Positions 8,318-16,292 of a stretch of DNA of 48,908 nt are shown in pieces; position 1 is the stretch's first letter, and every line of letters starts with the position of its first letter. Both the position numbers and the translations under genes were made by a program. Origin of the DNA: Spirochaetota bacterium (GTDB taxonomy: Bacteria; Spirochaetota; UBA4802; UBA5550); contig JAFGBT010000016.1 of assembly GCA_016933025.1 (NCBI GenBank), forward strand, positions 1 to 48,908, given 5' to 3'. The notes under the pieces are model-generated. The model searched no databases and was not told the DNA's origin. It saw only the letters and a program-made list of their open reading frames with translations.

Positions 8318-9493
8318 TCAGTACCAGAGTACGCGATTGTTCCCGGCATCAACGATATACAGTCCGCTTGTGTCGACCGCCAGTCCCATCGGTCCGCTGA
8401 GGCTTGTCGCGCTTGGGAAAAGGGGGGTGCCGTTGTTGATATTATTCGAAGTAAAACTGCCGGATTGACCATACACGCGCGCTGCGGTAGTGCTGCTGCC
8501 CGGATAGTAGAGCACGCGGTTATTCTGATGGTCGGAGATATACAGGCCGTTCGCGGCAACCGCCAGCCCATTGGGCCGAAACAGGCTGTCCGCGCTGATC
8601 CCTCCGTTGTTGAGTGTGTTCGATATAAAGCTGCCGAACTGTCCGTACACCCGCGACGCGGTAGTGCTGGTGCCCGTGTAATAGAGCACGCGATTGTTCT
8701 GGTTGTCCGAGATGTATGCCCCGTTCTCGTCAAGGGCGATTGAATTGGGATGGTTCAAGCTGTCGGCGCCGACCCCCCCTTTGTTTTCGTCGTTTGTGAT
8801 GAAGCTGCCGTCCTGGCCGTACACGCGCGCGGCAGTGGTGTCCGTGCCGGAATAATACAGGACGCGGTTGTTGCCCGCATCCGCGATATAGACGCCGTCC
8901 GCGTCTACCGCGACGCCGACAGGGCCGCTCAGACTCGCGGGCCCGAGTCCGCCGTGATTGCTGCCGTTGGTGGTAAAGCCGCCGTCCTGTCCATAGACGC
9001 GTGAGGCGGTGATGTCCGCGTCAGCATAGTACAGGACCCGGTTGTTGTCCGCGTCCGCGATGTAGACGCCGCCCGCGTCAACCGTGACACCGGCAGGCGA
9101 GTTCAGGCTGTTCGCGCTGATGCCGCCGTTATTGGAAGCCATCGATGTAAAGCTGCCGGATTGACCGTAGACGCGCGACGCGGTCGTGCTCGTGCCGGCA
9201 TAAAACAGGACGCGATTGTTGGAGTTGTCCACGACATACACACCGTCAGCGCTGACCGCCACATCGCTGGGCAGGAACAGGCTGTTCGTGCCCGGGAGGA
9301 CATTGCCGTTGTTGATGTAATTCGTAGTGAAGCTGCCGAGCTGTCCGTACACCCGCCGGGCGGCCGAGTACGGGAGGAGGGACGGGGCCACGGGGATGAT
9401 CTGCCGGTCGATCACCTCGGTATAGAGATCGTTGCATCCTGCCGCGGCCGTCGCGACAAGGACTATCAGTATGATTCTGCCTGCCTGTTTCAT
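8318..9493 (-). CDS. NHL-repeat beta-propeller lipoprotein
   Basis: Residues 1-20 are a lipoprotein signal ending in the lipobox AAAGC. The rest is six repeats of about 54 residues, each starting RVYGQ-GSFTS and containing GVYIADA-NNRVLYY, the NHL signature. Six blades predict a closed propeller on the cell surface or in the periplasm, probably a binding scaffold with no catalytic residues. It is the last gene of the minus-strand run sigma / anti-sigma / barrel / NHL lipoprotein, 30 nt after the barrel gene, so probably under the same control. AGGA lies 8 nt before the ATG. Confidence 0.9.
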   Translation of the reverse strand: MKQAGRIILIVLVATAAAGCNDLYTEVIDRQIIPVAPSLLPYSAARRVYGQLGSFTTNYINNGNVLPGTNSLFLPSDVAVSADGVYVVDNSNNRVLFYAGTSTTASRVYGQSGSFTSMASNNGGISANSLNSPAGVTVDAGGVYIADADNNRVLYYADADITASRVYGQDGGFTTNGSNHGGLGPASLSGPVGVAVDADGVYIADAGNNRVLYYSGTDTTAARVYGQDGSFITNDENKGGVGADSLNHPNSIALDENGAYISDNQNNRVLYYTGTSTTASRVYGQFGSFISNTLNNGGISADSLFRPNGLAVAANGLYISDHQNNRVLYYPGSSTTAARVYGQSGSFTSNNINNGTPLFPSATSLSGPMGLAVDTSGLYIVDAGNNRVLWY

Positions 9494-9523
9494 GAGAGAT
9501 GTCCTGTCGAAAGCGGTCTCCTG

Positions 9524-10483
9524 TTATAATCTGACACCCGCGCCGATGAATATCAAGATAAGGCTCATTACCCCTGTTGTTTCGGCGATCCCGGTGTAAT
9601 CCGCTTCCATCCCCGCGAACACAAGCCTGTTGATACGGTAGGAAATACCCGCGCCGAATGCAAACATGAACTCAACGCTCCTTTCTGTCGTGTAGCGGGG
9701 CTTGAAGTAGAGCGCAGCTGGTTCGGCCCTGCTCACCGCATGGTAGCCCCCTCCCAGACGGATCCTTGGCTCAATCACGAAATTGCCCCGTATCGGGAAG
9801 CGATAGGTCATGCTCGCCATGAACGGGACGATGCTGGCGTATTGTGACCTGTCCGTCCTGCCGTGTAACCAGGTGTATCCGGACTCGATACCCACGCCGA
9901 TCCCGGGGTAAAAACAGCTGTCAACTGAAAGGCGGAGTGTGATTCCCGCGCCGCAATCATAGATGCGCGCAAATTTCCCCATGGGGACAATAACACCCGT
10001 GACTGCCGCTATGACAAGGTAGCGCGTGAGTCCTGTGGATGCCAGGAAGCCGTTGCCGGATAGCAGGGCGCCAGCCTTTCCTCCGCGCGTGACTGAACTC
10101 CCGGCGCCAGCCGGCTTTTTCCGTGAGATAAACGACACGTCAGCGCGTTTTATCGTGAACTCGGCCGGCCTGTTGATGTCCGTGCGCACCGTGAAGTTGT
10201 TCTGGTCTTCCTCCACGATGTGGCCCTCGAGAATCGAGCCGTCCGTCTTGTAGATGTATACTTTGCCCAGGTACAGCTTGGTGTAGAGCACGCGCATGAT
10301 CTCGTTTCTGGAATACACTTTTTTCAGGCTGCCTTTCACGCGCACGGTGTAGGCCTCGGGTGTTTCATGCAGGATCTTGCATTCGACGATGGAGCCGTTT
10401 TTAAGGAACAGGTGCTCGGCCCCAAGTTCCCCGTATGAGGTCAGCAGAATAAAAAAAGCTGATAGTATGGCAAAGCGAGGCAT
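9524..10483 (-). CDS. outer-membrane beta-barrel protein with two N-terminal Sm-like modules
   Basis: A signal peptide (1-22) is followed by two related modules (about 24-65 and 70-115) of the form hydrophobic-NG/DG-x3-EG/C-x-I-x8-VR. Similar modules are seen at the C-terminus of the anti-sigma factor encoded next door. From about residue 150 the chain alternates amphipathic strands (GAGITLRLSV, GIGVGIESGYTW, IEPRIRLGGGYH) and ends in GAGVRL, as expected for an outer-membrane barrel of 8-10 strands. ATG 10483 is favoured by AAAAGGA just upstream. Family and ligand are not recognised; a role as sensor or output of the sigma/anti-sigma system is an inference from position. Confidence 0.72.
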   Translation of the reverse strand: MPRFAILSAFFILLTSYGELGAEHLFLKNGSIVECKILHETPEAYTVRVKGSLKKVYSRNEIMRVLYTKLYLGKVYIYKTDGSILEGHIVEEDQNNFTVRTDINRPAEFTIKRADVSFISRKKPAGAGSSVTRGGKAGALLSGNGFLASTGLTRYLVIAAVTGVIVPMGKFARIYDCGAGITLRLSVDSCFYPGIGVGIESGYTWLHGRTDRSQYASIVPFMASMTYRFPIRGNFVIEPRIRLGGGYHAVSRAEPAALYFKPRYTTERSVEFMFAFGAGISYRINRLVFAGMEADYTGIAETTGVMSLILIFIGAGVRL

Positions 10484-10532
10484 CGTATCCTTTTCAATTT
10501 CACTACATGACAATACACGGTTGAATATTTTT

Positions 10533-11810
10533 TTATTTTAACGGCTCGCGAACGTATCGCGCCCGCGTGGCGCGTATCTGTCGCTCTGGAATACTTATTT
10601 CCCCTTCCGGGGTAAGTACTCTATACCGTTTGCCCCGGTGGAGAATAACGCCCTCTATCACCTTTCCATTGTAGAGGCTCACGGTATGGATGTGGCCGTA
10701 TCTTGCAGCCAGCTCTTCCAGCGTGGTCCCCGGCTTCGCTGTTTCGGCCGGGATGGGCGCGATGAGAGAGCATATATCAGCTTCGGACCTGGATCCTATC
10801 CCCGGTATGACGGGGATTTTTGAAAGATCTTCAAGCGCGCGTGATTCCGCATCGCTTATCCTCCGTCTCTTTTCCCTGCCGGTAAAGACTGCGGTCGTAC
10901 CCGCGCGCACCAGGGATTCTTTCCCTTCCGTGCCGGCCGTGGCCCCGACCGCGCCCTTGCGTACCGCCAGGATGGCGGTTTTCCGCTCCGTGTATCGCAC
11001 GCTGAACTCGGTCCCCTTTACCGCGGCGACCATTGTCGGCGTTGCGACCCTGTACACAGCGTTCCGTGAAAGCTTTGCCACCCTTGAGAGTACCGTCCCC
11101 CTGGTCATGAAAAGTTCAAGCCTTTTTTTATCCAGGAGCGACTTCATGGTGACTGACGTATTCTCGGCAATCTTGAAAACGATCGTTTCATCAACCTGCA
11201 CAAGGACGAATGAATTCGCGCCCGTTATGATGGAATCCGTCTCGCCGAGGGCTCGTTTGACGGCGGGTGCGGCCGGCTTTCCGGCGTGCGTCAGCTCTAC
11301 GGTGCCAACAAAGAAGGTTATGTATGCGGCGTGGGGAGGCGGCGATAATACATGGTACAAAAGGCCGGAAAGCGCGATCGCGACGACGGCCGCGGCGGCG
11401 AGCGGGACGAGCAGGCGCCTGACCGCAGGGAGCTTCCGCGCGGCAGTCAGGGTCCGCGCTTCGGTAAATGCCCGGGCAATGACATCCGCCGGGGGGCCGG
11501 TTTTTCGCGCCGTCCTGTCCGGCAGGAGGAGCGCGGTCAGTTCAACGGCCCTGGTGCGGCATCGCGCGCAAACGGCCATATGGCGGAGTGCGCGGTCATA
11601 CTCCTGGTAGTCTTTTTTCAGTTCGATATAGGCGGCCATTTCATTGTCAGTGAGACAGCTACCTGTCCGGTCCCTGTCCGCGTCCGCCGCCCTGGTTTCG
11701 TCCGCATGCCGGGCGAGGGCCCTGACCGTGATCCTGTCAACCGGTCCGCCTGTCCCGGCCGGTTTCCGCTTTCTGTCGAGGAGAGCGTTAATATAGCTGT
11801 CAATTCCCAT
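10533..11810 (-). CDS. anti-sigma factor: zinc finger, TM segment, FecR domain, Sm-like module
   Basis: The 425-aa protein has an anti-sigma zinc-binding signature, His77-x3-Cys81-x2-Cys84, in the cytoplasmic N-terminus, one membrane helix (about 131-152) and a periplasmic FecR domain (about 165-320, with VKGTEFSVRY and VRKGAV). Its last 45 residues (SLYNGKVIEGVILHRGKRYR) resemble the modules of the neighbouring barrel protein. It should bind the sigma factor encoded just upstream and release it on an envelope signal. Its ATG overlaps the end of the sigma gene by 11 nt and is preceded by GGAGGAG, showing translational coupling. Confidence 0.88.
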   Translation of the reverse strand: MGIDSYINALLDRKRKPAGTGGPVDRITVRALARHADETRAADADRDRTGSCLTDNEMAAYIELKKDYQEYDRALRHMAVCARCRTRAVELTALLLPDRTARKTGPPADVIARAFTEARTLTAARKLPAVRRLLVPLAAAAVVAIALSGLLYHVLSPPPHAAYITFFVGTVELTHAGKPAAPAVKRALGETDSIITGANSFVLVQVDETIVFKIAENTSVTMKSLLDKKRLELFMTRGTVLSRVAKLSRNAVYRVATPTMVAAVKGTEFSVRYTERKTAILAVRKGAVGATAGTEGKESLVRAGTTAVFTGREKRRRISDAESRALEDLSKIPVIPGIGSRSEADICSLIAPIPAETAKPGTTLEELAARYGHIHTVSLYNGKVIEGVILHRGKRYRVLTPEGEISIPERQIRATRARYVREPLK

Positions 11811-12486
11811 GATGCGTCTCCTCCAGGAGCTCCTCAATCTTCCTGCGGACCGGGGTATCGATTGAGCTCCTGATAGTATTCAGAATTTTGGAGAAAAGGT
11901 ATTTTGAATTATCGATGCCGAGAGTTTCGTTGATTTCGCGGAAGCTCCTGCCATCCTCGATCCTGAGCCGGAAGACGCACTGCTCCCGGTGATCCAGCCT
12001 GCCGACCGCCCGTGAAATCAGTGCGGCCGCCTCTGTGACGAGGGCCTCTTCTTCGTTCCGTACAAGCTGCAGCGCCGGATCGCCGGCGAGCAGATCCGGC
12101 CCGCATGCCTCGGAGGAAAGGCCCCGGAGTCTGTCGGTGTCGTCGATTGTGGTGGTCAGACGCTTTTTTCTTATTTCGGTGCGCATATAGTCGATGGCCG
12201 TGTTGCCGCACAATACCGTCAGGTATGTCTTGAAGGAGGACCTTCCCCTGAACTGGCGCACCTTTTTACAGTTGTGTTCCGCGAGTTTCATAATGACATG
12301 GCCGAAACAATCGTTTGTGTCGTCTTCCGAAAATCCGGCTGATTCCATTTTAGTCCGAACGATCGTGTAAATGTAATCGCCATAGACATGGTATATGCGG
12401 TCAAGGATCTCGTTGCCGGAAAGGGACCTGATTTCTTCCGGGCTGTCAAGGGAGCCTGGTCCCGTATGAAAAGGGTTCTGTCGCAT
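11800..12486 (-). CDS. ECF-type RNA polymerase sigma factor
   Basis: The 228-aa protein has sigma region 2 (about 36-105, DCFGHVIMKLAEHN to TAIDYMRTEIRKKR) and region 4 (about 155-215, LDHREQCVFRLRIEDGRSFR followed by the recognition helix). Regions 1 and 3 are absent, as in ECF factors. It is co-transcribed with its zinc-finger/FecR anti-sigma factor (11-nt overlap). No clear Shine-Dalgarno precedes the ATG at 12486, but no later start would keep region 2. A shared motif (13098-13130 and 14142-14172) is the candidate promoter it recognises. Confidence 0.92.
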   Translation of the reverse strand: MRQNPFHTGPGSLDSPEEIRSLSGNEILDRIYHVYGDYIYTIVRTKMESAGFSEDDTNDCFGHVIMKLAEHNCKKVRQFRGRSSFKTYLTVLCGNTAIDYMRTEIRKKRLTTTIDDTDRLRGLSSEACGPDLLAGDPALQLVRNEEEALVTEAAALISRAVGRLDHREQCVFRLRIEDGRSFREINETLGIDNSKYLFSKILNTIRSSIDTPVRRKIEELLEETHHGN

Positions 12487-12651
12487 TGCTTTTTAAATGC
12501 AGATGAATTAATGATGAATGAGTGTATCGCAATCTTGGAAATAACCGGCGCGCTGTCAAGATATAATTTGCATAAGAGCCGTGGTGCGGCTGCCTGATGG
12601 CCGTGATGCGGGAGTTTTCTGATTTGAGCGAGGGACGTGCGTCCCGGGCAG

Positions 12652-13020
12652 TTATGGTTTGCATACGTACAGGTTTGCATTGCCATGATCCGTGCTGTTG
12701 GTGGTGTTCGTGGTACCCGGCGGATACCGTCTCTTTCCACAGACAGAATTTTTAACGGTCTCGATGAGCCGGTCTATGGCGTGGCTGATATCCGGCACCA
12801 ATATCGTAATGCCGCAGACCAGCATTATTATGCCCCGTTGCAAATACCCGCGTATTGCGCCGCGCTTCATCCTCTTTTCGGGCGTATCTCCATCTGCCGC
12901 GCTGGCGGCATCGTAGCAGAGCCTGAGGCCGTTCTGCCGCGTTTCAGCTTCTGTGTTGTTGGGTGCCTGAAACGGAGCGCTCCCCTTTACGTGATCCGGA
13001 TGAATCAGTCTCAGCGACAT
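12652..13020 (-). CDS. small single-pass membrane protein, family not recognised
   Basis: This 122-aa protein has one membrane segment (about 61-80, LQRGIIMLVCGITILVPDIS) and a 60-residue polar N-terminus. ATG 13020 is preferred over a start 36 nt earlier because GGGGGGAAAG lies 8 nt upstream. It is the first gene after the candidate ECF promoter and lies 165 nt before the sigma gene on the same strand, so it may be part of the same regulon. The C-terminus is rich in Thr/Asn. No function is proposed. Confidence 0.55.
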   Translation of the reverse strand: MSLRLIHPDHVKGSAPFQAPNNTEAETRQNGLRLCYDAASAADGDTPEKRMKRGAIRGYLQRGIIMLVCGITILVPDISHAIDRLIETVKNSVCGKRRYPPGTTNTTNSTDHGNANLYVCKP

Positions 13021-13097
13021 GTCAGTTCTTTCCCCCCGGCATTCAAAGTAAGTCATGCTACGGATGACCCGAGAGGCATGCTGCCTCTGATATACTA

Positions 13098-13130
13098 TTA
13101 GACGATATGGCGGGCATAATGGGAAAAATT
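13098..13130 (-). promoter_or_regulatory. candidate ECF promoter of the sigma-factor block
   Basis: Read on the minus strand: TTTTTCCCA (complement of 13120-13128), exactly 15 nt, then CGTCTAA (complement of 13098-13104), followed by TAGTAT. The same arrangement with identical spacing is present at 14142-14172. CGTC is a common -10 core of ECF sigma factors. The start codon at 13020 lies about 70 nt downstream of the expected transcription start. Confidence 0.65.
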
Positions 13131-13172
13131 ATTCACCGTTTTATTGAAATCGATCCGGCATGAGAATGATGC

Positions 13173-13199
13173 GGCCGGTTTGCTGCCAGCAAACCGGCC
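13173..13199. repeat. perfect hairpin
   Basis: GGCCGGTTTGCT and AGCAAACCGGCC flank a 3-nt loop. It lies 33 nt after the stop of the minus-strand lipoprotein gene. It could terminate that transcript, although no T-run follows. Confidence 0.55.
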
Positions 13200-13231
13200 A
13201 TTGATTCATGAGGGAATGCGGCTTTGGCAAA

Positions 13232-14020
13232 TCAATTGTTGAACAGATGCGATGGTATGTTCACGGACACGATGGGTAATTCAAATACAAACGTATCCAT
13301 AACCGTTATCCCGCTTGCAGCATACACCGTCACATCTGTATGAAGCGTAGTTGGCCCGACTGCCGTTGCGACAATATCAAGGGATTGATGATAATCCACC
13401 ACGGTGCCGCTGAAGACATCGACGTCCCATTCCCAGTTAAACGTTCCGGCGCCTGTCGCTGGGTTCCAGTTCGCAAAATCGAATTTCCAATCGAGCTCCT
13501 GGACCGGGATAGAAGCCTCGCTGTTCTTTTCATTCATATAATAGTAGCCGTTTAACAGCCCGTTATCGTCCCTGGCGATATACAGGTGGTCCTGGTAGGA
13601 AAAGTCGGTAACGATGTCTTTATAGGTGATTGTCAGCTGATACTCGAAGGCGTTTGCCGGCACGTCCCTCCGGATTTTCAATGTCATGCTGTACCCGAGA
13701 ACGTTGACGTAATGGTTGGTCCACCATCCTTCAAGGTCCGGACCGTGCCAGGTGCCTTTATAAGGGTTAAATAAATAGCTGCCTGGCGCCAGCGGTTCCT
13801 CTACCGTGCCCTGGACCCTGGCAACGTTGCCGATGCCCATTATTGCCGATTGGATGTTCTGGGCTTCAGAAGCCATTGATGCGGGGCTCTGGGCCATGCT
13901 TGCGATCAATAACGACATGTTCGTAGCGTCCCCGTCGCTATATGCGTTGTCCTCACAACCGGCGAATGCGCCCGCCATGATAACAGCTGAAATGTAAAAA
14001 AGTATTCTTTTTTTGTTCAT
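13232..14020 (-). CDS. putative lipoprotein, family not recognised
   Basis: The 262-aa product has a signal peptide with lipobox AFAGC (Cys about 21), an Ala/Ser/Met-rich helical stretch (about 30-65), then a beta-rich region with many aromatic residues (GTWHGPDLEGWWTNHY, GTFNWEWDVDVFSG), typical of a beta-sandwich or lipocalin-like fold. ATG 14020 is chosen because AGGAGG lies 8 nt upstream; an in-frame GTG at 14026 is too close to it. Its upstream region carries the same two-part motif as the sigma operon, so it is probably controlled by the ECF factor. Confidence 0.78.
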   Translation of the reverse strand: MNKKRILFYISAVIMAGAFAGCEDNAYSDGDATNMSLLIASMAQSPASMASEAQNIQSAIMGIGNVARVQGTVEEPLAPGSYLFNPYKGTWHGPDLEGWWTNHYVNVLGYSMTLKIRRDVPANAFEYQLTITYKDIVTDFSYQDHLYIARDDNGLLNGYYYMNEKNSEASIPVQELDWKFDFANWNPATGAGTFNWEWDVDVFSGTVVDYHQSLDIVATAVGPTTLHTDVTVYAASGITVMDTFVFELPIVSVNIPSHLFNN

Positions 14021-14141
14021 AATCACACCCTCCTGTAAACATGAATATGAGAAATCCTTTTAACGCTCATTCTTTATCAAAAGGACCGGCTGGATCCTTT
14101 TAATACTGTCAAGGTCTCAACTCTTGACCTTCAACATACTC

Positions 14142-14172
14142 TTAGACGATAGCGATATCGTTTTGGGAAAAA
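14142..14172 (-). promoter_or_regulatory. candidate ECF promoter of the lipoprotein gene
   Basis: On the minus strand TTTTTCCCA (complement of 14164-14172) is followed after 15 nt by CGTCTAA (complement of 14142-14148) and then GAGTAT. Spacing and both boxes match the site at 13098-13130. The predicted leader is about 115 nt. The remainder of the 14021-14332 gap is AT-rich and holds nothing else I can support. Confidence 0.65.
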
Positions 14173-14332
14173 AATTAATGCTGTATTTAAAAATAAGCTC
14201 TTTTATTTAATTATACCAGGGGTTGGGATAGCGGGTCGGATTGCCGTGCATGCCGCTCTAGTTGAACGTTTTTCCATCAAATAACCTTCAAGTTTTTTAA
14301 CTTGTAACCTTAAATTATCCACTAATATATGC

Positions 14333-14361
14333 TTGCCTTCTAATGATACATTATATATCTT
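14333..14361 (+). promoter_or_regulatory. rnpB promoter
   Basis: TTGCCT (14333-14338), 17 nt, TATCTT (14356-14361). The expected start, 7 nt after the -10 box, falls at or next to 14369, the first base of the P1 helix of the RNA. Confidence 0.65.
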
Positions 14362-14368
14362 GATCCAC

Positions 14369-14766
14369 GGAGGGGGCCGAGCGGCAGCGCTGGCCCTCCG
14401 CAAGGCGGGCGGTGAGGAAAGTCCGAACACCGCAGGGCAGGGTGCCGGGTAACGCCCGGGCGCCGCGAGGCGACGGAAAGTGCAACAGAAAACATACCGC
14501 CCCTCGGCTTCGCTCGGGGCATCGTCCGAAGGCTCGGAGCGTCGCTCCGAGCGGAGCCGAGGAGCAAGGGTGAAATGGCGAGGTAAGAGCTCACCGCGCC
14601 CGCAGTAATGCGGGCGGCACGGCAAACCCCACCCGGTGCAAGACCAAGTAAGCAGCCGCATGAGAGCGGCCCGCTCCAGGCTGCGGGTAGGTCGCACTGA
14701 GCTGCATGGCGACATGCGGCCAAGATAGATTGCCGCATAAACAGAATTCGGCTTATGTCCCCCTCC
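14369..14766 (+). ncRNA. rnpB: RNase P RNA (class A)
   Basis: The RNA component of RNase P, which matures tRNA 5' ends. Ends are set by the P1 helix GGAGGGGG (14369-14376) with CCCCCTCC (14759-14766). Conserved pieces appear in order: GAGGAAAGTCCG near 14414, ACAGAAA near 14484, GGTGAAATGGCGAGGTAAGA near 14569, the ACCCGGTGCAAGACCAA stretch near 14632, and ACAGAA with CGGCTTA near the 3' end. The P12 region is long and carries an extra perfect GCTCGGAGC-GTC-GCTCCGAGC hairpin. Length about 398 nt is normal for class A. Confidence 0.95.
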
Positions 14767-14778
14767 GCTTGTATTCCA

Positions 14779-14820
14779 TCGGGGCCCCTCGCGAAAGGCG
14801 ACGGGCCCCGACCATTTTTA
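14779..14820 (+). terminator. rnpB terminator
   Basis: TCGGGGCCC (14779-14787) pairs with GGGCCCCGA (14803-14811), with an inner TCGC/GCGA stem, and is followed by ATTTTTA. This is a long GC stem with a short T-run 13 nt after the mature RNA end. Confidence 0.65.
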
Positions 14821-14976
14821 GCTGACTATCCGATTAACAGGGATCGCGCGCAAATGGAGCAATAAACATGGGCGAACCGCCATATATAGAAATATTTTCT
14901 TGATTTTTTCCGCTTACTCTGCGTATCATAATATTGTGAGTATTTGAGCGAAGGCACACCAGGGAAGGAGGTGCTT

Positions 14977-15273
14977 ATGAAAAAGATAGTGATAGCGGCT
15001 GTAGCGCTTCTGTTCTTTGCTTCAACGGGCGTGTTGTACAGCCTGAAAAAATCTGATTTCCAGGTGATCGAGGTCTTGGTATGCGAGGAGGGCGTGAATC
15101 TCGCCGAGATGATCGCGAAGGTGAGCGTCAACCGCGAGGAGCTGCTCGTGGTGAGCTACTGTTCGTGCGAGGGGATCGATCCGAGCTTCAAACCATCGGT
15201 AAAGAAAACCCCGTGCGACCCGCCGAAGGACATGGTATATTCCTGCACCTGCGTCGGTAAAACGCACTATTGA
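14977..15273 (+). CDS. small secreted or membrane-anchored cysteine-rich protein
   Basis: A 98-aa protein with an N-terminal hydrophobic segment (about 3-21) and six cysteines afterwards, in the contexts LVCEEG, SYCSCEG, TPCDPP and YSCTCVG. The SCT-C spacing suggests disulfides or metal binding in the periplasm. ATG 14977 is favoured by GGAAGGAGG 5 nt upstream; an earlier in-frame start would block the signal sequence. It lies 59 nt before sppA on the same strand. I do not recognise the family. Confidence 0.7.
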   Translation: MKKIVIAAVALLFFASTGVLYSLKKSDFQVIEVLVCEEGVNLAEMIAKVSVNREELLVVSYCSCEGIDPSFKPSVKKTPCDPPKDMVYSCTCVGKTHY

Positions 15274-15332
15274 CGGATGCCGCCCGCCGGATGAAACTGC
15301 CGGCTACCTTAACATTCTGAAAGGCTGGGACT

Positions 15333-16292
15333 ATGGATAGAAACAGAAAACTCCTGATTTCCATACTGGCGCTGCTGGTGCTCTCGGCGGTCATCGCGAT
15401 CGTCGATATCAGCATGAACATGCAGCAGAAGCGGAGCGCCGCCATCTCGCTTCGGGGGCCCCAGTTCGGACCGGGGGTCGGCATCGTACGGATCGAGGGA
15501 CCCATCCAGATGGCCGGCGCCGCGTCGCCGTTCGGCGGCATGAGGGGGGCCGAGAGCGTTATCCGGCGGCTTGACGACCTGGAGCGCAACAGCGACATCA
15601 TGGCCGTCGTCGTTCGGATCAATTCGCCCGGCGGCACGGTCGGGGCCTCTCAGGAGATATACGAGAAGCTCTGGAAGCTCAGGAAGAATAAAATACATCT
15701 GGTCGCATCCATGGGCGAGATAGCCGCGTCGGGCGGCTACTACGTGGCGTCGGCCTGCGACTATATCGTGGCCAACCACGGCACCATCACAGGCTCCATC
15801 GGCGTTATCGCGGTCTCGCCGAACATCCGCCGCCTCTTCGAAAAGATTGGCATTGACATGAACGTGATCAAGAGCGGCCGGTACAAGGACATCCTTTCCT
15901 CTTTCCGCGACATCAACCCCGAGGAGCGCCGCATGATCCAGGAGATCATCGATTCGTCGTACCGCAAGTTCCTGAAAGACGTGGCGAAGGGGAGGAGCAT
16001 GAGCGAGTCGGACATCGCCCCCATCGCGGACGGCAGGGTGCTGAGCGGCGAAGCCGCCCTCAGGTACAAGCTCGTAGACCAGCTCGGCACCTTCGAGGAC
16101 GCGATCGACAAGGCCCGTCAGATGGCCAAGCTCTCGGAGGACGCCCCGGTGTACGAGGACGCCGGGTCGCCTTTCGAGCAGTTGATGTTCGGCATGAAGC
16201 AGGTGTTCGGGGGAGGGTCGGTGCTGGAGCGCAACATCAGGGGCCTTGAGGACGAGGGCGCCGCCATGATCGAGTACCGGTACCGCCCATGA
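15333..16292 (+). CDS. sppA: signal peptide peptidase SppA, short form
   Basis: A 319-aa serine protease of family S49 that degrades cleaved signal peptides in the membrane. It has an N-terminal membrane anchor (about 7-26), the RINSPGGTV motif (95-103), nucleophile Ser133 in AASGGYY and the general-base Lys185 in KSGRYKD. The length matches the single-domain Gram-positive type rather than the 600-residue E. coli type. Its last codons overlap the next gene (ATGA), so the Yip1 gene is translationally coupled. Confidence 0.95.
   Translation: MDRNRKLLISILALLVLSAVIAIVDISMNMQQKRSAAISLRGPQFGPGVGIVRIEGPIQMAGAASPFGGMRGAESVIRRLDDLERNSDIMAVVVRINSPGGTVGASQEIYEKLWKLRKNKIHLVASMGEIAASGGYYVASACDYIVANHGTITGSIGVIAVSPNIRRLFEKIGIDMNVIKSGRYKDILSSFRDINPEERRMIQEIIDSSYRKFLKDVAKGRSMSESDIAPIADGRVLSGEAALRYKLVDQLGTFEDAIDKARQMAKLSEDAPVYEDAGSPFEQLMFGMKQVFGGGSVLERNIRGLEDEGAAMIEYRYRP

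Noticed and set aside
8318..9493. Plus-strand frames of 180 codons over the NHL gene (8189-8743 and others)
   Set aside because: Periodic because the NHL repeats are periodic; the minus-strand product has signal peptide and repeats.
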